Assembly: GCA_016936155.1 (NCBI GenBank)
Contig: JAFGPO010000048.1
Coordinates: forward strand, 1 to 33,697
From: Caldifarciminota bacterium
GTDB lineage: Bacteria > Hydrothermota > Tepidihabitantia > SM23-42
Direction: 5' to 3'
DNA: 33,697 nucleotides
This document shows, in pieces, positions 7,212 through 16,261 of this stretch (positions within the stretch are counted from its first letter, which is position 1; every line of letters starts with the position of its first letter). The position numbers and the translations under genes were made by a program. The notes below the pieces were generated by a model. It was not told the origin of the DNA, made no database searches, and saw nothing but the letters and a program-made list of their open reading frames with translations.

Positions 7212-10200
7212 GTGCGTCGATCTGTTCAAGGTCGGCAAGACGGGCTGAAATGATCTTACTCTGACCGGGTTTTTCCATGGTCAAGCCATACAGGTAATCA
7301 GCATACTCCATGGTCGCCCGGTTATGGGTAATGATAATGACTTGTGTCCGCTGCGAGAGATCCCGCAGAAATTTATTAAAGCGCACGACATTCGCATCAT
7401 CCAGCGGGGCGTCGATCTCGTCTAAGATACAGAATGGTGCTGGCTTCACAAGGTAGAATGCAAGCAATAGACTGATCGCAAGAAGCGTCCGTTCACCACC
7501 GGAGAGCTGATTGATCTTTTTCACACGCTTGCCCTTCATGCGCACGACGATATCAACCTTTGATGTCAAAGGACTACTCTCATCGCTCAACACGAGGTCG
7601 GCATGCCCGCCTTCGAAGAAATTTGAAAAAACGAAATTGAACTGTTCTTTGACCTGCGAAAATGTCGTGACAAACCGATCACGCGCCCGCGTATCTAATT
7701 CATCGATCGAACCGAGCAGGTTCTTTCTCGCTGCAATGATGTCGTCCCGCTGTGCCAGAAACTCATCGAGCCTCTTCTTTTCTTTTTCATACAGGTCAAG
7801 ACTCAACGGATTGACCTCCCCGAGCTTCTCCAGTTTCCCCCTGACCTCACAGAGGCGGGATGATGGATCCACGATATCTTCGTCAATCGTATAATCCCGC
7901 AGGTCGACTTTGAACTCCTCGCGGGCTTTATTGTAGTTTTCATCACGCTTGTGGCTCAATTGGAACGACTCGTATTTCAACTGCATGATCTCGTTCTGGA
8001 GGCTTTCCTGGTCTTTTTGAATGATGTCCAACTGATCGAAGATATCGTTGATCCTCTGCGATAATTCCTTGCTCGCCTGTTCCGGAAGTTCCTGTTCGAT
8101 CGCGGACTTTTCCGCTTCTTTCGTGCCCAGTTGGCCCCTGAGTTCAGCGATCTTTGATTCGACCTGCTCGAGTGCCTGTGCTGCGTTCTCCTGCTTCAGC
8201 GCATTGACTTCCGCGACGATCACATCGTTATGGTGCTGCAGCGCATCGATACTCGCATGCGTACTGTTTAATCGTTCCTCGAGCGCAACGACCTCAAGTT
8301 TTTGCTGACCGCAGTCGGCATTCTGCTGCGCGATCTTTTCCTCGAGCGCCTTGCCTTCTTCAAGGAGACGGTGATTCTCAATTTCATACTCGCCGTGTTT
8401 TGCATTGTGTTCATCATAGGTCTGCGACAGGACCTTGAGATGTTCTTCGATGTGCAGTAACTCATTGGAGAACGTTCCCTTATCGGTTTCCAATCCATCG
8501 AATTCCTCCTGTATCTTATCGATCATCCGTGCAAGCTGATTCTCCTTTAATGAACACTCAGATTTTTTGACGTTCGTGCTGAACAACTTTTCTCTCAATT
8601 GTTCGATACGTCTGCGTGCCGTATCAAGATCCCCGGTCAGCCGATCCCGTTCTCCGCTCGTAAACACCATTTCATTTTTCAAAGTTTCCAGGCGTGCGGT
8701 ATGTTCATCAAGACTCTGGCTGATCTTGAAATACCCGATCTCGCCTTTTTCCACGATCACCGTACCGTTCCTCGCGAGAAGTCCGTCCAGTGTCGCAAAA
8801 CCGGATCCTGGATACTGCCGCGAGAGGGTAAGCGCTTGATCCGATGTTCCCACAATGTAGTATCCAGCCAGATAGGGGGCGCAGTGCTTTGCCGACGCGT
8901 GTAAGGTGATATAGTCGGTAAGCGACGTCGTGCCCTCAGGGGATACTGTCGCGGCTTCTGCAATACCCGATCCATCCCTGAGAATGAATCCAAACCTTCC
9001 ATCCGGCAGGGAGGTGAAATCCTCCTTCTCGTTGTGCTGGATCATGTAATAGTTCAGCAGATCACCAAGGCATATGTCGACCACTGATTCATACCCTGAT
9101 GTCACATCCATGCTATCCCGTAACAGACCTTTACAGCGTGAACCGAACACATCACGCACTTCTTTCACGCTACCCTTTTCCCGTAACCGACCGCGCAGTG
9201 CATCGATTACCGCCTTGCATTCAGCCATGATCTCCTGTCGCTTCACAATGTCCTTTTCCAGGTCTCCGAGCGATTTCTCGCACTCGGTACACGCCTGTAC
9301 TTCCCGATCGAGTTCCTTGGTCAATTCATCCTGCTGATTCACCAGTAACCCGAGTTCCTCATCGATCTCCTTACGCACACGCAGGTTTTTTTCATAATCG
9401 CCCCTCTTACTGGCCAATTCTTCAGAAATCCGTTCGAGCAACACCGTTTTGTTCTGCTGCTCGTATTGCTGTTTTGTCATCTCCTGGTTCACGGCATGCA
9501 TCGCGGTGGCACATTCCGCTGTTTTTTTCCGGACTTCCTCCAGGGCTCTGCGGAGTTGGAAAAGATCTGCGCTTAGAACATCGATCTTCGCTTGATCGCT
9601 GTGGAGCAAGGCGCTCTTCTGTTCATGCAGCTTCTTCAGCTCTTTACAGTTTTTTTCGAATTCAACGAGACGCTGCTGATTCATCGCTACGGTCTCTTCT
9701 TTTTCCTTGATGCTCGTGATGATCCGCTCATTGGAAAGGATGATATGCTGAGCTTCCTTCTCCTGTTCAGCGATCGCTTCCCTGACCTGGCCAATTGCCG
9801 ATACGACTTCCTGTACCCGCGCCAGGGTATCCTGTTTCTGGGATTCAAGCCGCTGCATCTGCGTTTTCAGCTCCTCGCGCTGCTGCTGTAACTGCCGCAC
9901 TTTCTGGACGATCGACTGGCGCTGGTTCTCTTTTTCGTTAATATGCGCCTGTTTCTGTCCGTATTCTTGTTCTGCCTGTGTATATTCCTGCTTCAGAATG
10001 GACAGCGTAAGGACATTGAGTTCATCCCTGAGCTCATGGTACAACCGTGTCTGTCGCACCTGACGACGGAGGCTTCGAAGCGACCGCTGCATCTCATGAA
10101 TAATATCCTCGAGCCGGAGCAAATCCTGTTCCGTCGCTTCCAAACGCCGCTTGGTCTGTTCACGCCGTTCCTGGTACTTGAGAATACCTGATACATCATC

Positions 10201-10665
10201 GAACATCTGTTTTGTATCACCATGAATGATCTTTTCGATCTCAGATAATTCCAGGAATGAATAGGTCAGCGTTCCTGAATTTAAAAAGAGCGCCTGGATA
10301 TCCGCCAAACGGCACTTCACCCGGTTAAGGAAGAACTCACTTTCACCCGATCGGTAGAAACGACGTTTTATCTCGAATTCCCCGCCGAATTGTGGAAAAT
10401 AGTCCTCGTTATCGATCGTCACTGAGACCTCGGTGAAATTCGCGTCATTCAACATGTCCGGTGAAATATAGATAAGATCCTCGATCCGTTCACAACGCAG
10501 CGCCTTCATGCTCTGCTCTCCGAAAACCCATCGCAGCGCATCGAATATGTTCGATTTACCGCTCCCATTGGGACCGACAAAAGCGGTGATCCCGGCATTG
10601 AGTGCCAGATTGGATTGATCAGGAAACGATTTGAATCCGTAGAGTGTGATGTTCTTGATCTTCAC
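7201..10665 (-). CDS. smc: Chromosome segregation protein SMC (1154 aa)
   Basis: N-terminal Walker A GPNGSGKSN is at residues 31-39. Long coiled coils flank a hinge at about residues 505-660 (FGSRCKGLLRDSMDV..., GDLLNYYMI..., FATLDGLLARNGTVIV). A C-terminal head carries the ABC signature LSGGER at 1054-1059 and Walker B FCILDEIDAPLDD shortly after. The length is normal for bacterial SMC. SMC with ScpA/ScpB organises and segregates the chromosome; scpA and scpB are not in this window. The start is GTG 10663-10665, 27 bp after the YhaM-like gene, with GAGG about ten bases upstream. It is probably expressed in an operon with the PorV-like, sensor-like, yhaM-like and ftsY genes. Confidence 0.96.
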   Translation of the reverse strand: MKIKNITLYGFKSFPDQSNLALNAGITAFVGPNGSGKSNIFDALRWVFGEQSMKALRCERIEDLIYISPDMLNDANFTEVSVTIDNEDYFPQFGGEFEIKRRFYRSGESEFFLNRVKCRLADIQALFLNSGTLTYSFLELSEIEKIIHGDTKQMFDDVSGILKYQERREQTKRRLEATEQDLLRLEDIIHEMQRSLRSLRRQVRQTRLYHELRDELNVLTLSILKQEYTQAEQEYGQKQAHINEKENQRQSIVQKVRQLQQQREELKTQMQRLESQKQDTLARVQEVVSAIGQVREAIAEQEKEAQHIILSNERIITSIKEKEETVAMNQQRLVEFEKNCKELKKLHEQKSALLHSDQAKIDVLSADLFQLRRALEEVRKKTAECATAMHAVNQEMTKQQYEQQNKTVLLERISEELASKRGDYEKNLRVRKEIDEELGLLVNQQDELTKELDREVQACTECEKSLGDLEKDIVKRQEIMAECKAVIDALRGRLREKGSVKEVRDVFGSRCKGLLRDSMDVTSGYESVVDICLGDLLNYYMIQHNEKEDFTSLPDGRFGFILRDGSGIAEAATVSPEGTTSLTDYITLHASAKHCAPYLAGYYIVGTSDQALTLSRQYPGSGFATLDGLLARNGTVIVEKGEIGYFKISQSLDEHTARLETLKNEMVFTSGERDRLTGDLDTARRRIEQLREKLFSTNVKKSECSLKENQLARMIDKIQEEFDGLETDKGTFSNELLHIEEHLKVLSQTYDEHNAKHGEYEIENHRLLEEGKALEEKIAQQNADCGQQKLEVVALEERLNSTHASIDALQHHNDVIVAEVNALKQENAAQALEQVESKIAELRGQLGTKEAEKSAIEQELPEQASKELSQRINDIFDQLDIIQKDQESLQNEIMQLKYESFQLSHKRDENYNKAREEFKVDLRDYTIDEDIVDPSSRLCEVRGKLEKLGEVNPLSLDLYEKEKKRLDEFLAQRDDIIAARKNLLGSIDELDTRARDRFVTTFSQVKEQFNFVFSNFFEGGHADLVLSDESSPLTSKVDIVVRMKGKRVKKINQLSGGERTLLAISLLLAFYLVKPAPFCILDEIDAPLDDANVVRFNKFLRDLSQRTQVIIITHNRATMEYADYLYGLTMEKPGQSKIISARLADLEQIDAHVQ

Positions 10666-10692
10666 GCGGACCGGACCTCAAATACCACCAGG

Positions 10693-11637
10693 TTACCGCA
10701 GATACAGTTCACGCTCAAGGAACGTATGAAAATCACTCCACTCCCTTTTTGTTTCCTGATTCTTTTCAAGTTCTTCACGGAACATAGCAATCTTCGAATC
10801 CATATTGTCGATATGGTGGAGGACGAGTGCCTCGGCGAACATGGGCATGCGGGGCGAACCCCATTCAAGACTTCCGTGGTGGGACAGGATCATGTGCAGG
10901 AGTTTATCACGGACACTGTCCGGGAAATCCTTGAGCGTACGGATCTTTGTCGAAACCATATCACACCCGATCATGATGTGACCGAGTAATTTCCCTGGTG
11001 TTGACATGTCGATCTTTTTGGTATAGGAATACTCGTATATCTTTCCGACATCATGGAGCAGGCAGCCGGCGATCAACAAATCGAGGTCGAGGAAAGAATA
11101 GATGGATTGCACATGCATCACAAGCTTAAGCATCGACAGGGTATGTACAGCCAGGCCGCCAAGGTAGGCATGGTGCGCCCTTTTTGCCGCGGGCGCGACA
11201 AAAAATAAGCGTTCGAAATTTATATCGTCAAAAAACGCCGCGATCAGATTCTTCAGGCACGCAGTTTTCAAATTCCTTCGATAGACCCCGATCTCAGTTT
11301 TGACTTTATCGATATCCTGCGGGCAGGCGGGGATAAAATCCTCCGGCACCGCATCCCTGCCATCGACGCGTTTCAACGACTGCACGGTGATCTGAAGACG
11401 GTCATTGTATTCGTTCACGGTCCCGCTGATGAACACCAGATCGTCAATCATTGCCGATCGCACGTTATCAACCGCCGGTTCCCAGGCGACACCCTCTATA
11501 CTGCCGCTGTTATCGGTAAATTCAAGGATCGCGAACGATCCGCCGTCCTTCTTTTCTTTCAATATCTTGCGGGTCAGCATGAAGACATCCTTGACCGTTT
11601 CCCCGGCCCGCAGTTCATGTATATATTGACTCTTCAT
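10693..11637 (-). CDS. YhaM-like 3'-5' exoribonuclease / OB-fold HD protein (314 aa)
   Basis: An N-terminal OB-fold nucleic-acid-binding domain (about residues 10-95: FMLTRKILKEKKDGGSFAIL, then LVFISGTVNEYNDRLQI) is followed by an HD hydrolase domain. The HD domain contains HHAYLGGLAVHTLSM (155-169), the metal-binding LLHDVGK (H195, D196), and MILSHHGSLEWGSPRMPMFAEALVLHHID. This order and length match the YhaM family, which degrades single-stranded RNA or DNA from the 3' end with Mn2+. It lies 56 bp downstream of the sensor-like gene and 27 bp upstream of smc on the same strand. No ribosome binding site is obvious before ATG 11637. Confidence 0.9.
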   Translation of the reverse strand: MKSQYIHELRAGETVKDVFMLTRKILKEKKDGGSFAILEFTDNSGSIEGVAWEPAVDNVRSAMIDDLVFISGTVNEYNDRLQITVQSLKRVDGRDAVPEDFIPACPQDIDKVKTEIGVYRRNLKTACLKNLIAAFFDDINFERLFFVAPAAKRAHHAYLGGLAVHTLSMLKLVMHVQSIYSFLDLDLLIAGCLLHDVGKIYEYSYTKKIDMSTPGKLLGHIMIGCDMVSTKIRTLKDFPDSVRDKLLHMILSHHGSLEWGSPRMPMFAEALVLHHIDNMDSKIAMFREELEKNQETKREWSDFHTFLERELYLR

Positions 11638-11693
11638 GCTATTGGTTCGAACACCGTGCAGTAACGATTATGGATATATGTGCCAAGTGTGCG

Positions 11694-12689
11694 TTACTTC
11701 TTTGGCGTCTCCAGATGGAGGATCTTCTTCTTAATGAGATCGAGTTTCTCGTGCAATGTATGCTCTTCCTTTTTCTCTGCCTCCAACGCACTCCTCACTT
11801 CCTCCCGTTTTTGGTTCAGTAAAGTGATCTCTTTACTGAATTGCTGTTCTTCTCCCTTGAGTTTTTCCAAACGCTTCAGCACTTCGGCCTCACTGGCTTT
11901 CAATTTCTCAATGGATTGAACCACTGGATTTGATTCTATTTCCTGTTTACGCGCGGCATGTTCTTGGTTCAATGTCTCCAGCTTTTCCTGGGACGCGGTG
12001 ATGTTGTGCTGCAGCTGTTCGAAATCCTTTTTAGCCTTTTCCTGATCGCGTCTCAGAGATTCAATCTTGGGAGAAAATACCTCTTCCTGGCGTTTATTGA
12101 TATCGTCAACGATCTTTGACTCAAGATTGCGCTGCATTGCAAGAATTATGACGAACGCGATTATGCCGACGATAATACCCACCACGAGCGGGATCGGACT
12201 GGACGACGGGCTGACATTGAGAAAGGGTACGTCAGGCCGCGCGCCGAAATAGAGCACACCGACCACGGTCTTACCCACCGAAATCTTGAACGCTCCCTCA
12301 TACAGGCCGTTCGTTACCCTGACCACGCTGTTTCCTGATTCCAAGAGCTCGGATTGATATGCCTTACCCACCATATCTTGCTCATTTGAGGCGAGAACCT
12401 CACCTTCGGCATTAGTAAAGTGGATGTATGTTATTTCCTTTTCGTCGCGCTTAAAACGGGCAATGATCTCACTTAAGTTCAATGACTGACCGGTGATGAT
12501 CGCATCTTCAACGAAGGTTGCGTGCGCGATTAGATTACCGACGTTCATGAACCGTTTGGTGATCACTTGTTCGAGTGCTTTCCCGTCGCTTGTTGCGGGT
12601 TGTGCAATGAAACGTGGACTTAAATAAAAGAAGACCGACAAAAGAACAATGAGGATCAAAGGGATCAATGCTGAGGTTACTTTTGACAT
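11694..12689 (-). CDS. Two-TM sensor-like protein with cytoplasmic coiled coil (331 aa)
   Basis: A first membrane helix lies at about residues 8-24. An extracytoplasmic domain of about 140 residues contains the Cache/PAS-like pattern ITYIHFTNAEGEVLASNEQDMVGK and GAFKISVGKTVVGVLYFGA. A second helix follows at about 167-186, then a 130-residue charged coiled coil to the end. The front half resembles chemoreceptor or histidine-kinase sensors, but there is no HAMP, kinase, methyl-accepting or cyclase output domain. ATG 12687-12689 follows directly on the PorV-like stop, with a GGAGG inside the end of that gene, so the two are coupled. Function unknown. A scaffold or envelope sensor signalling through its coiled coil is a guess. 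Confidence 0.8.
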   Translation of the reverse strand: MSKVTSALIPLILIVLLSVFFYLSPRFIAQPATSDGKALEQVITKRFMNVGNLIAHATFVEDAIITGQSLNLSEIIARFKRDEKEITYIHFTNAEGEVLASNEQDMVGKAYQSELLESGNSVVRVTNGLYEGAFKISVGKTVVGVLYFGARPDVPFLNVSPSSSPIPLVVGIIVGIIAFVIILAMQRNLESKIVDDINKRQEEVFSPKIESLRRDQEKAKKDFEQLQHNITASQEKLETLNQEHAARKQEIESNPVVQSIEKLKASEAEVLKRLEKLKGEEQQFSKEITLLNQKREEVRSALEAEKKEEHTLHEKLDLIKKKILHLETPKK

Positions 12690-13541
12690 TTATCCTCCTA
12701 AGCTCAATGATAATCTATGACCGCTCCCCAGGTCAAAATAGGGGGCATAACTGTAATGAATACCGAATGTGTTGACGTTCACGCCAAAACCGACGGTGAT
12801 ACCGGCAAGGAAATCCAGGCCGCTACTCCCGGTCTGCATCGATGAGTACAATGTGCTGTATGATGCCTTGACCTCCAGATTATCGAAGATCGTATAGCAT
12901 CCGCCTATACGCAACCCGGGATCCATCAGTGCCGGTTTCACAAGATCGAACCCTATCCAGCCGAATGGCAGATATTTCATCGCGCTGATATTCACCTCGT
13001 AGGGAAATGTCTCGTTATCTTCTATATACGCCTTGACACCGATACCGAGATTCTTGACCGCAATACCAAGTTGGATCTCCGGTTCTGAAAGGAGATATAG
13101 AACACCCATATCCACCCCAGCACCAAGAGAATACAACGTATCGATACGCGCATACAATCCCTTCAAGGAAAATCCAATCCCGAAATCATTAATAAAAAAT
13201 CCCTTACCAATAGTAAGATCGATAAAATGTACCCCGAAAGTACCGTATTCCTGGCCCAGTTCATCTGTTTTTTTCATGTTTCCGCTGTTGAAATACCTTA
13301 CGCCAACACCAAACTGATTCTTTTCTAATCCCAGATAACCGAAGTGGGTCCCCCCGATATACTGGCAGTACGACGCCGTATATAATGGTGCTACGGTATA
13401 GGATAACCCAGCAGGATTATAGTGAACATTATAGCCGTCACCTATCTGTGCATATCCCATGCCGACACGCTGTGCCACCGGATCGACCAAAAGGTGTTCA
13501 AAGCCTATGGTAGTACATAAAAAGAATATGATCGTCAGCAT
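12690..13541 (-). CDS. PorV/PorQ-like outer-membrane beta-barrel (283 aa)
   Basis: A short hydrophobic N-terminus (MLTIIFFLCTTIG) is followed by the family's hallmark start, DPVAQRVGMGYAQIGDGYNVHYNPAGLSY. Alternating aromatic/glycine strands continue to a C-terminal GHRLSLSLGG typical of a barrel end. UPF0164/PorV proteins sit in the outer membrane; in Bacteroidetes PorV is a type IX secretion component that receives sorted cargo. A second member is encoded at 14136 and a protein with a type-IX-like tail at 18132, which fits. ATG 13541 has GGAGG at 13546-13550 immediately downstream of the predicted transcription start. It heads the run towards smc and ftsY. Confidence 0.82.
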   Translation of the reverse strand: MLTIIFFLCTTIGFEHLLVDPVAQRVGMGYAQIGDGYNVHYNPAGLSYTVAPLYTASYCQYIGGTHFGYLGLEKNQFGVGVRYFNSGNMKKTDELGQEYGTFGVHFIDLTIGKGFFINDFGIGFSLKGLYARIDTLYSLGAGVDMGVLYLLSEPEIQLGIAVKNLGIGVKAYIEDNETFPYEVNISAMKYLPFGWIGFDLVKPALMDPGLRIGGCYTIFDNLEVKASYSTLYSSMQTGSSGLDFLAGITVGFGVNVNTFGIHYSYAPYFDLGSGHRLSLSLGG

Positions 13542-13556
13542 TATGCCTCCAGTAAG

Positions 13557-13584
13557 ATTATACTACTAATGAGTATAAAGTCAA
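13557..13584 (-). promoter_or_regulatory. Promoter of the PorV-like gene with a very short leader
   Basis: On the minus strand TTGACT (13579-13584, overlapping the stop of the RseC-like gene) and TATAAT (13557-13562) are 16 bp apart. The expected transcript starts about 10 nt before ATG 13541, so GGAGG begins almost at its first base. Confidence 0.78.
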
Positions 13585-13994
13585 GAATCGGTTTTTCCCC
13601 TGATCCTGGTGATTTTCGGATACAATGCACGTTTTCTGCCGGCGATACTGTCGATGACCTTGGCGATGATCAATCCCAGGATAAAGCCGCCTGTCCCAAT
13701 GATCAGTGAACGGATTTCCCCGTATGATTGTCCAACTAATAGACCAATGAGCGATAGAACAATGGGAAGCCCAAAAAAGGAAAATACCGCGATGAGACGG
13801 TACCGGGTGGTCGTATGGATGGCGACCTCGTCCCCGACTTCGATATCGCCAGGATTCGCAGCAATGATCACGCGTTTTTTACCGGCTGGACGGCAATATT
13901 CGCACACCGGACAGGTTATGCATGCGTTACTCGGTTCAAGAGTGACTTCCACCGTACCATCGATAACCCGCGTAACCTCCCCCTTTTCATCCAC
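13581..13994 (-). CDS. RseC/MucC-like redox membrane protein (137 aa), leaderless GTG start
   Basis: Chosen start GTG 13992-13994 gives MDEKGEVTRVIDGTVEV, the usual RseC beginning. The open frame extends 22 codons further upstream, but the promoter lies inside that extension, so it cannot be translated from this transcript. A Cys cluster C25-x2-C28-x2-C31-x2-C34 (CITCPVCEYC) is followed by GDEVAI and two membrane helices (about residues 67-87 and 95-112), then a basic tail. RseC proteins are linked to SoxR reduction and to Rnf-type electron transfer, with the Cys cluster as the redox site. No rnf or rsx genes are in this window. The -10 box is exactly five bases upstream of GTG. Confidence 0.85.
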   Translation of the reverse strand: MDEKGEVTRVIDGTVEVTLEPSNACITCPVCEYCRPAGKKRVIIAANPGDIEVGDEVAIHTTTRYRLIAVFSFFGLPIVLSLIGLLVGQSYGEIRSLIIGTGGFILGLIIAKVIDSIAGRKRALYPKITRIRGKTDS

Positions 13995-13999
13995 GTACG

Positions 14000-14027
14000 A
14001 GTATACGGGGTGTTTCCCGGGTGTCAA
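14000..14027 (-). promoter_or_regulatory. Promoter of the RseC-like gene, leaderless arrangement
   Basis: On the minus strand TTGACA (14022-14027) and TATACT (14000-14005) are 16 bp apart. Five bases (CGTAC) then lead to GTG 13994. It is divergent from the promoter at 14080-14107. Confidence 0.8.
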
Positions 14028-14079
14028 GTCTTGAACAAAAATCAGTGAAGACGGTCGCATAGTTCATACGAATCCTGCC

Positions 14080-14107
14080 TTGACAGAAAGGCGACGTTAA
14101 CTATAAT
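14080..14107 (+). promoter_or_regulatory. sigma70-like promoter of the second PorV-like gene
   Basis: Consensus TTGACA (14080-14085), a 16-bp spacer and TATAAT (14102-14107). TGGAGG (14124-14129) and ATG 14136 follow. It is one of the best matches to consensus in the window. Confidence 0.85.
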
Positions 14108-14135
14108 ATACTATACAGTACAATGGAGGTTGTTG

Positions 14136-15143
14136 ATGCATAGAGTTGGACTTTTTATTCTCATGGTGAGCTCCATGTTATTTGGAGCATCACGACCAGG
14201 CGCCGTATTCTTGATGATATGGCCTGGAGCGAAACCAACGGCGCTGAGCGGGGCATTCACAGCGATCGCCGAGGATCCTACCGCGTGCTATTATAATCAG
14301 GCTGGTCTTGCTTTTGTTGACCGCACGACTGCAACACTTCAGCATGCAAATTGGCTGCCTGGTTTGCACCCGGGCATGTACTATGAATTTGCCGGGGTCG
14401 CAAAACCCATCAAAATGGGCACCATTGGTTTCAATGTTATTTACCTCACAACAGGCGAAACTGAAGTACGGGATGAACAAGGCACCTATATCGGTGAATA
14501 CACAACATTTGATATTGCAGTTGGTCTCAATTATGGTTTTGCTTTGAAACCGAACCTGGGATTAGGTATCGGCTGGAAGTTCATCTACTCATTTCTTGTA
14601 CCGGATTGGGTATGGACACGTATGCCTGGACTGGGAATCGAACAAGGTGGTACCGGGATTACCTACGCATTCGATGTCGGAGTTCTCTACAAACCATGGA
14701 ATTTCTTGTCTCTGGGTGCGGGACTACAGAACATCGGGCCGAATATTAGTTACACGGAGAGTGCCTCTTCAGATCCCCTCCCCTATACGTTCCGTGCCGG
14801 ATTCAAACTGGAGCCCGTCAGTTCACGGATCATTCGGGTTGCCCTGACCGCGGATGTCACCAAGATACTTGTCGGCATGTTCGCAGATGAAGACAACTCC
14901 TTTTTCGAGAACGTGAAATACGAACTCGAAGAGGCCTGGAAAGCGATCGGGCTTGAGGTGGATTACTACAACTTCATAAAACTGCGCGGCGGATACTTCA
15001 TCGATACCGAAGGAAAACGGCAGGGACTAACCTTTGGCGGCGGTATCCATGCCGCTGGGTTCTCGCTCGATGTAGGTATTGACCAGGCAATATACGATTT
15101 CAGCACAACGAACCGAAAATTCTCGTTATCATACCAATTCTAA
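14136..15143 (+). CDS. PorV/UPF0164-family outer-membrane protein (335 aa)
   Basis: A signal peptide (MHRVGLFILMVSSMLFGAS) is followed by the diagnostic PGAKPTALSGAFTAIAEDPTACYYNQAGLAF segment and barrel strands such as LGLGIGWKFIYSFL, FLSLGAGLQNIGPNI and FIKLRGGYFIDTEGKRQGLTFGGGIHA. It ends in the aromatic terminus RKFSLSYQF, suited to outer-membrane insertion. Two upstream TTG codons are in frame, but ATG 14136 sits six bases after TGGAGG and is the likely start. In type IX secreting bacteria PorV shuttles cargo at the outer membrane; whether this copy does so is an inference. It is followed by the epimerase after 47 bp. Confidence 0.88.
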   Translation: MHRVGLFILMVSSMLFGASRPGAVFLMIWPGAKPTALSGAFTAIAEDPTACYYNQAGLAFVDRTTATLQHANWLPGLHPGMYYEFAGVAKPIKMGTIGFNVIYLTTGETEVRDEQGTYIGEYTTFDIAVGLNYGFALKPNLGLGIGWKFIYSFLVPDWVWTRMPGLGIEQGGTGITYAFDVGVLYKPWNFLSLGAGLQNIGPNISYTESASSDPLPYTFRAGFKLEPVSSRIIRVALTADVTKILVGMFADEDNSFFENVKYELEEAWKAIGLEVDYYNFIKLRGGYFIDTEGKRQGLTFGGGIHAAGFSLDVGIDQAIYDFSTTNRKFSLSYQF

Positions 15144-15190
15144 ATCCCGGCACACCAAAACAGATCACGCAGCATTTCCCTTGACAAACC

Positions 15191-16183
15191 GTGAACCAAC
15201 ACGATCCTTCTGCGCGATCCCGTATTCTCGTCACCGGTGGAACAGGGTTCATCGGGAAACATCTCGTAGCCGCATTGGTGCCCCATGTCCATGTGCGGGC
15301 ACTCGTGCGACGGACATCGGATATTACTTTTCTGCAAAAGCATAAAGATATCGAGATCGTCTATGGTAACCTTGATACGGAGCAAGGATTGGATCAAGCC
15401 CTCTACGGCATGGAAAGTGTCGTACATTGTGCAGCCCGGACGATCGGCACAACATATGATGAATACTACCGCACCAATACGCTTGGTACCTTGCGCCTGG
15501 TCAAAGCCATGCAGCGAAATAAAGTAACGAACATACTCTTGCTCAGTACGAATGCAGCAAGCGGACCCAGCGCTTCCCAACAACCGGTATGCGAAACTGA
15601 TGAACCACGTCCAGTCTCCCACTATGGCACGACCAAGAAACTTGCGGAAGATATCATCCAACAAAGCGGGTTGCATTTCACGATACTCCGTCCGGTCGCG
15701 GTCTATGGTCCGTACGACATGGACATGCTCAAATACATCACATTGATCGCACAGGGGATCTGCCCGGTCGTGGGTTTCGGTGAAAAGTACCTCAACATGA
15801 TCTATGTCAATGACCTTGTGCACCTCATGGTCGCATGCGTGGTGCGCCAGGCATACCTGGACCGCACCTTCTTTGTGCATGACGGTCACTGCTACCGGTT
15901 CTCTGACGCGGTCCATACGATCGCCCGGATACTGGGAAGGAAAGTACGGATCGTTCATATACCCACGTGGTGTGCGATCGCGTACAGCCTTCTCAACGAG
16001 GTGCTCCTGCCGCCGGCAAAACGGCTCATCCGCCGGGATAAGATTTATGAACTCGCATGCCGTTATTGGCTCTGTTCAACCGAGCACCTGAAAAAGGAAT
16101 TCGGATTCGAACCTCGCTATACACTGGCCCAGGGCATGGAAGAAACAATAAAATGGTACCGGAGACATAATTTTCTGCCATAA
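15191..16183 (+). CDS. NAD(P)-dependent epimerase/dehydratase, extended SDR family (330 aa)
   Basis: The Rossmann motif TGGTGFIG is at residues 15-22. VVHCAA, the LLLSTNAASG strand and the catalytic pair YGTTK (Y145, K149) follow, then LRPVAVYGP, as in nucleotide-sugar epimerases, dehydratases and 3-beta-HSD-like enzymes. The C-terminal substrate domain (ARILGRKVRIVHIP...) resembles the less specific COG0451 members, so the substrate is not assigned. GTG 15191 is the only upstream start and has no clear ribosome binding site. A TTGACA at 15181 has no matching -10, so expression probably depends on readthrough from the PorV-like gene. Confidence 0.85.
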   Translation: MNQHDPSARSRILVTGGTGFIGKHLVAALVPHVHVRALVRRTSDITFLQKHKDIEIVYGNLDTEQGLDQALYGMESVVHCAARTIGTTYDEYYRTNTLGTLRLVKAMQRNKVTNILLLSTNAASGPSASQQPVCETDEPRPVSHYGTTKKLAEDIIQQSGLHFTILRPVAVYGPYDMDMLKYITLIAQGICPVVGFGEKYLNMIYVNDLVHLMVACVVRQAYLDRTFFVHDGHCYRFSDAVHTIARILGRKVRIVHIPTWCAIAYSLLNEVLLPPAKRLIRRDKIYELACRYWLCSTEHLKKEFGFEPRYTLAQGMEETIKWYRRHNFLP

Positions 16184-16218
16184 ACTTCTCGAAAGTGAAT
16201 CCTCAGAGTCAGCATACC

Positions 16219-16247
16219 TTGACAGATCCCTGCATCGTGCATATACT
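16219..16247 (+). promoter_or_regulatory. Promoter of the NusG-paralogue gene
   Basis: TTGACA (16219-16224) and TATACT (16242-16247) with a 17-bp spacer. Predicted transcription start is about nine bases before ATG 16262, with no recognisable ribosome binding site, so this is a near-leaderless message. Confidence 0.72.
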
Positions 16248-16261
16248 TACCTGGATCGAAT

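Noticed and set aside
15181-15210. TTGACA just before the epimerase GTG, as its promoter
   Set aside because: No -10 at a usable distance, and any start would fall inside the gene.
15140-15958. Open frame of 272 codons on the minus strand
   Set aside because: It is the antisense shadow of the epimerase, which has clear Rossmann and YxxxK motifs.
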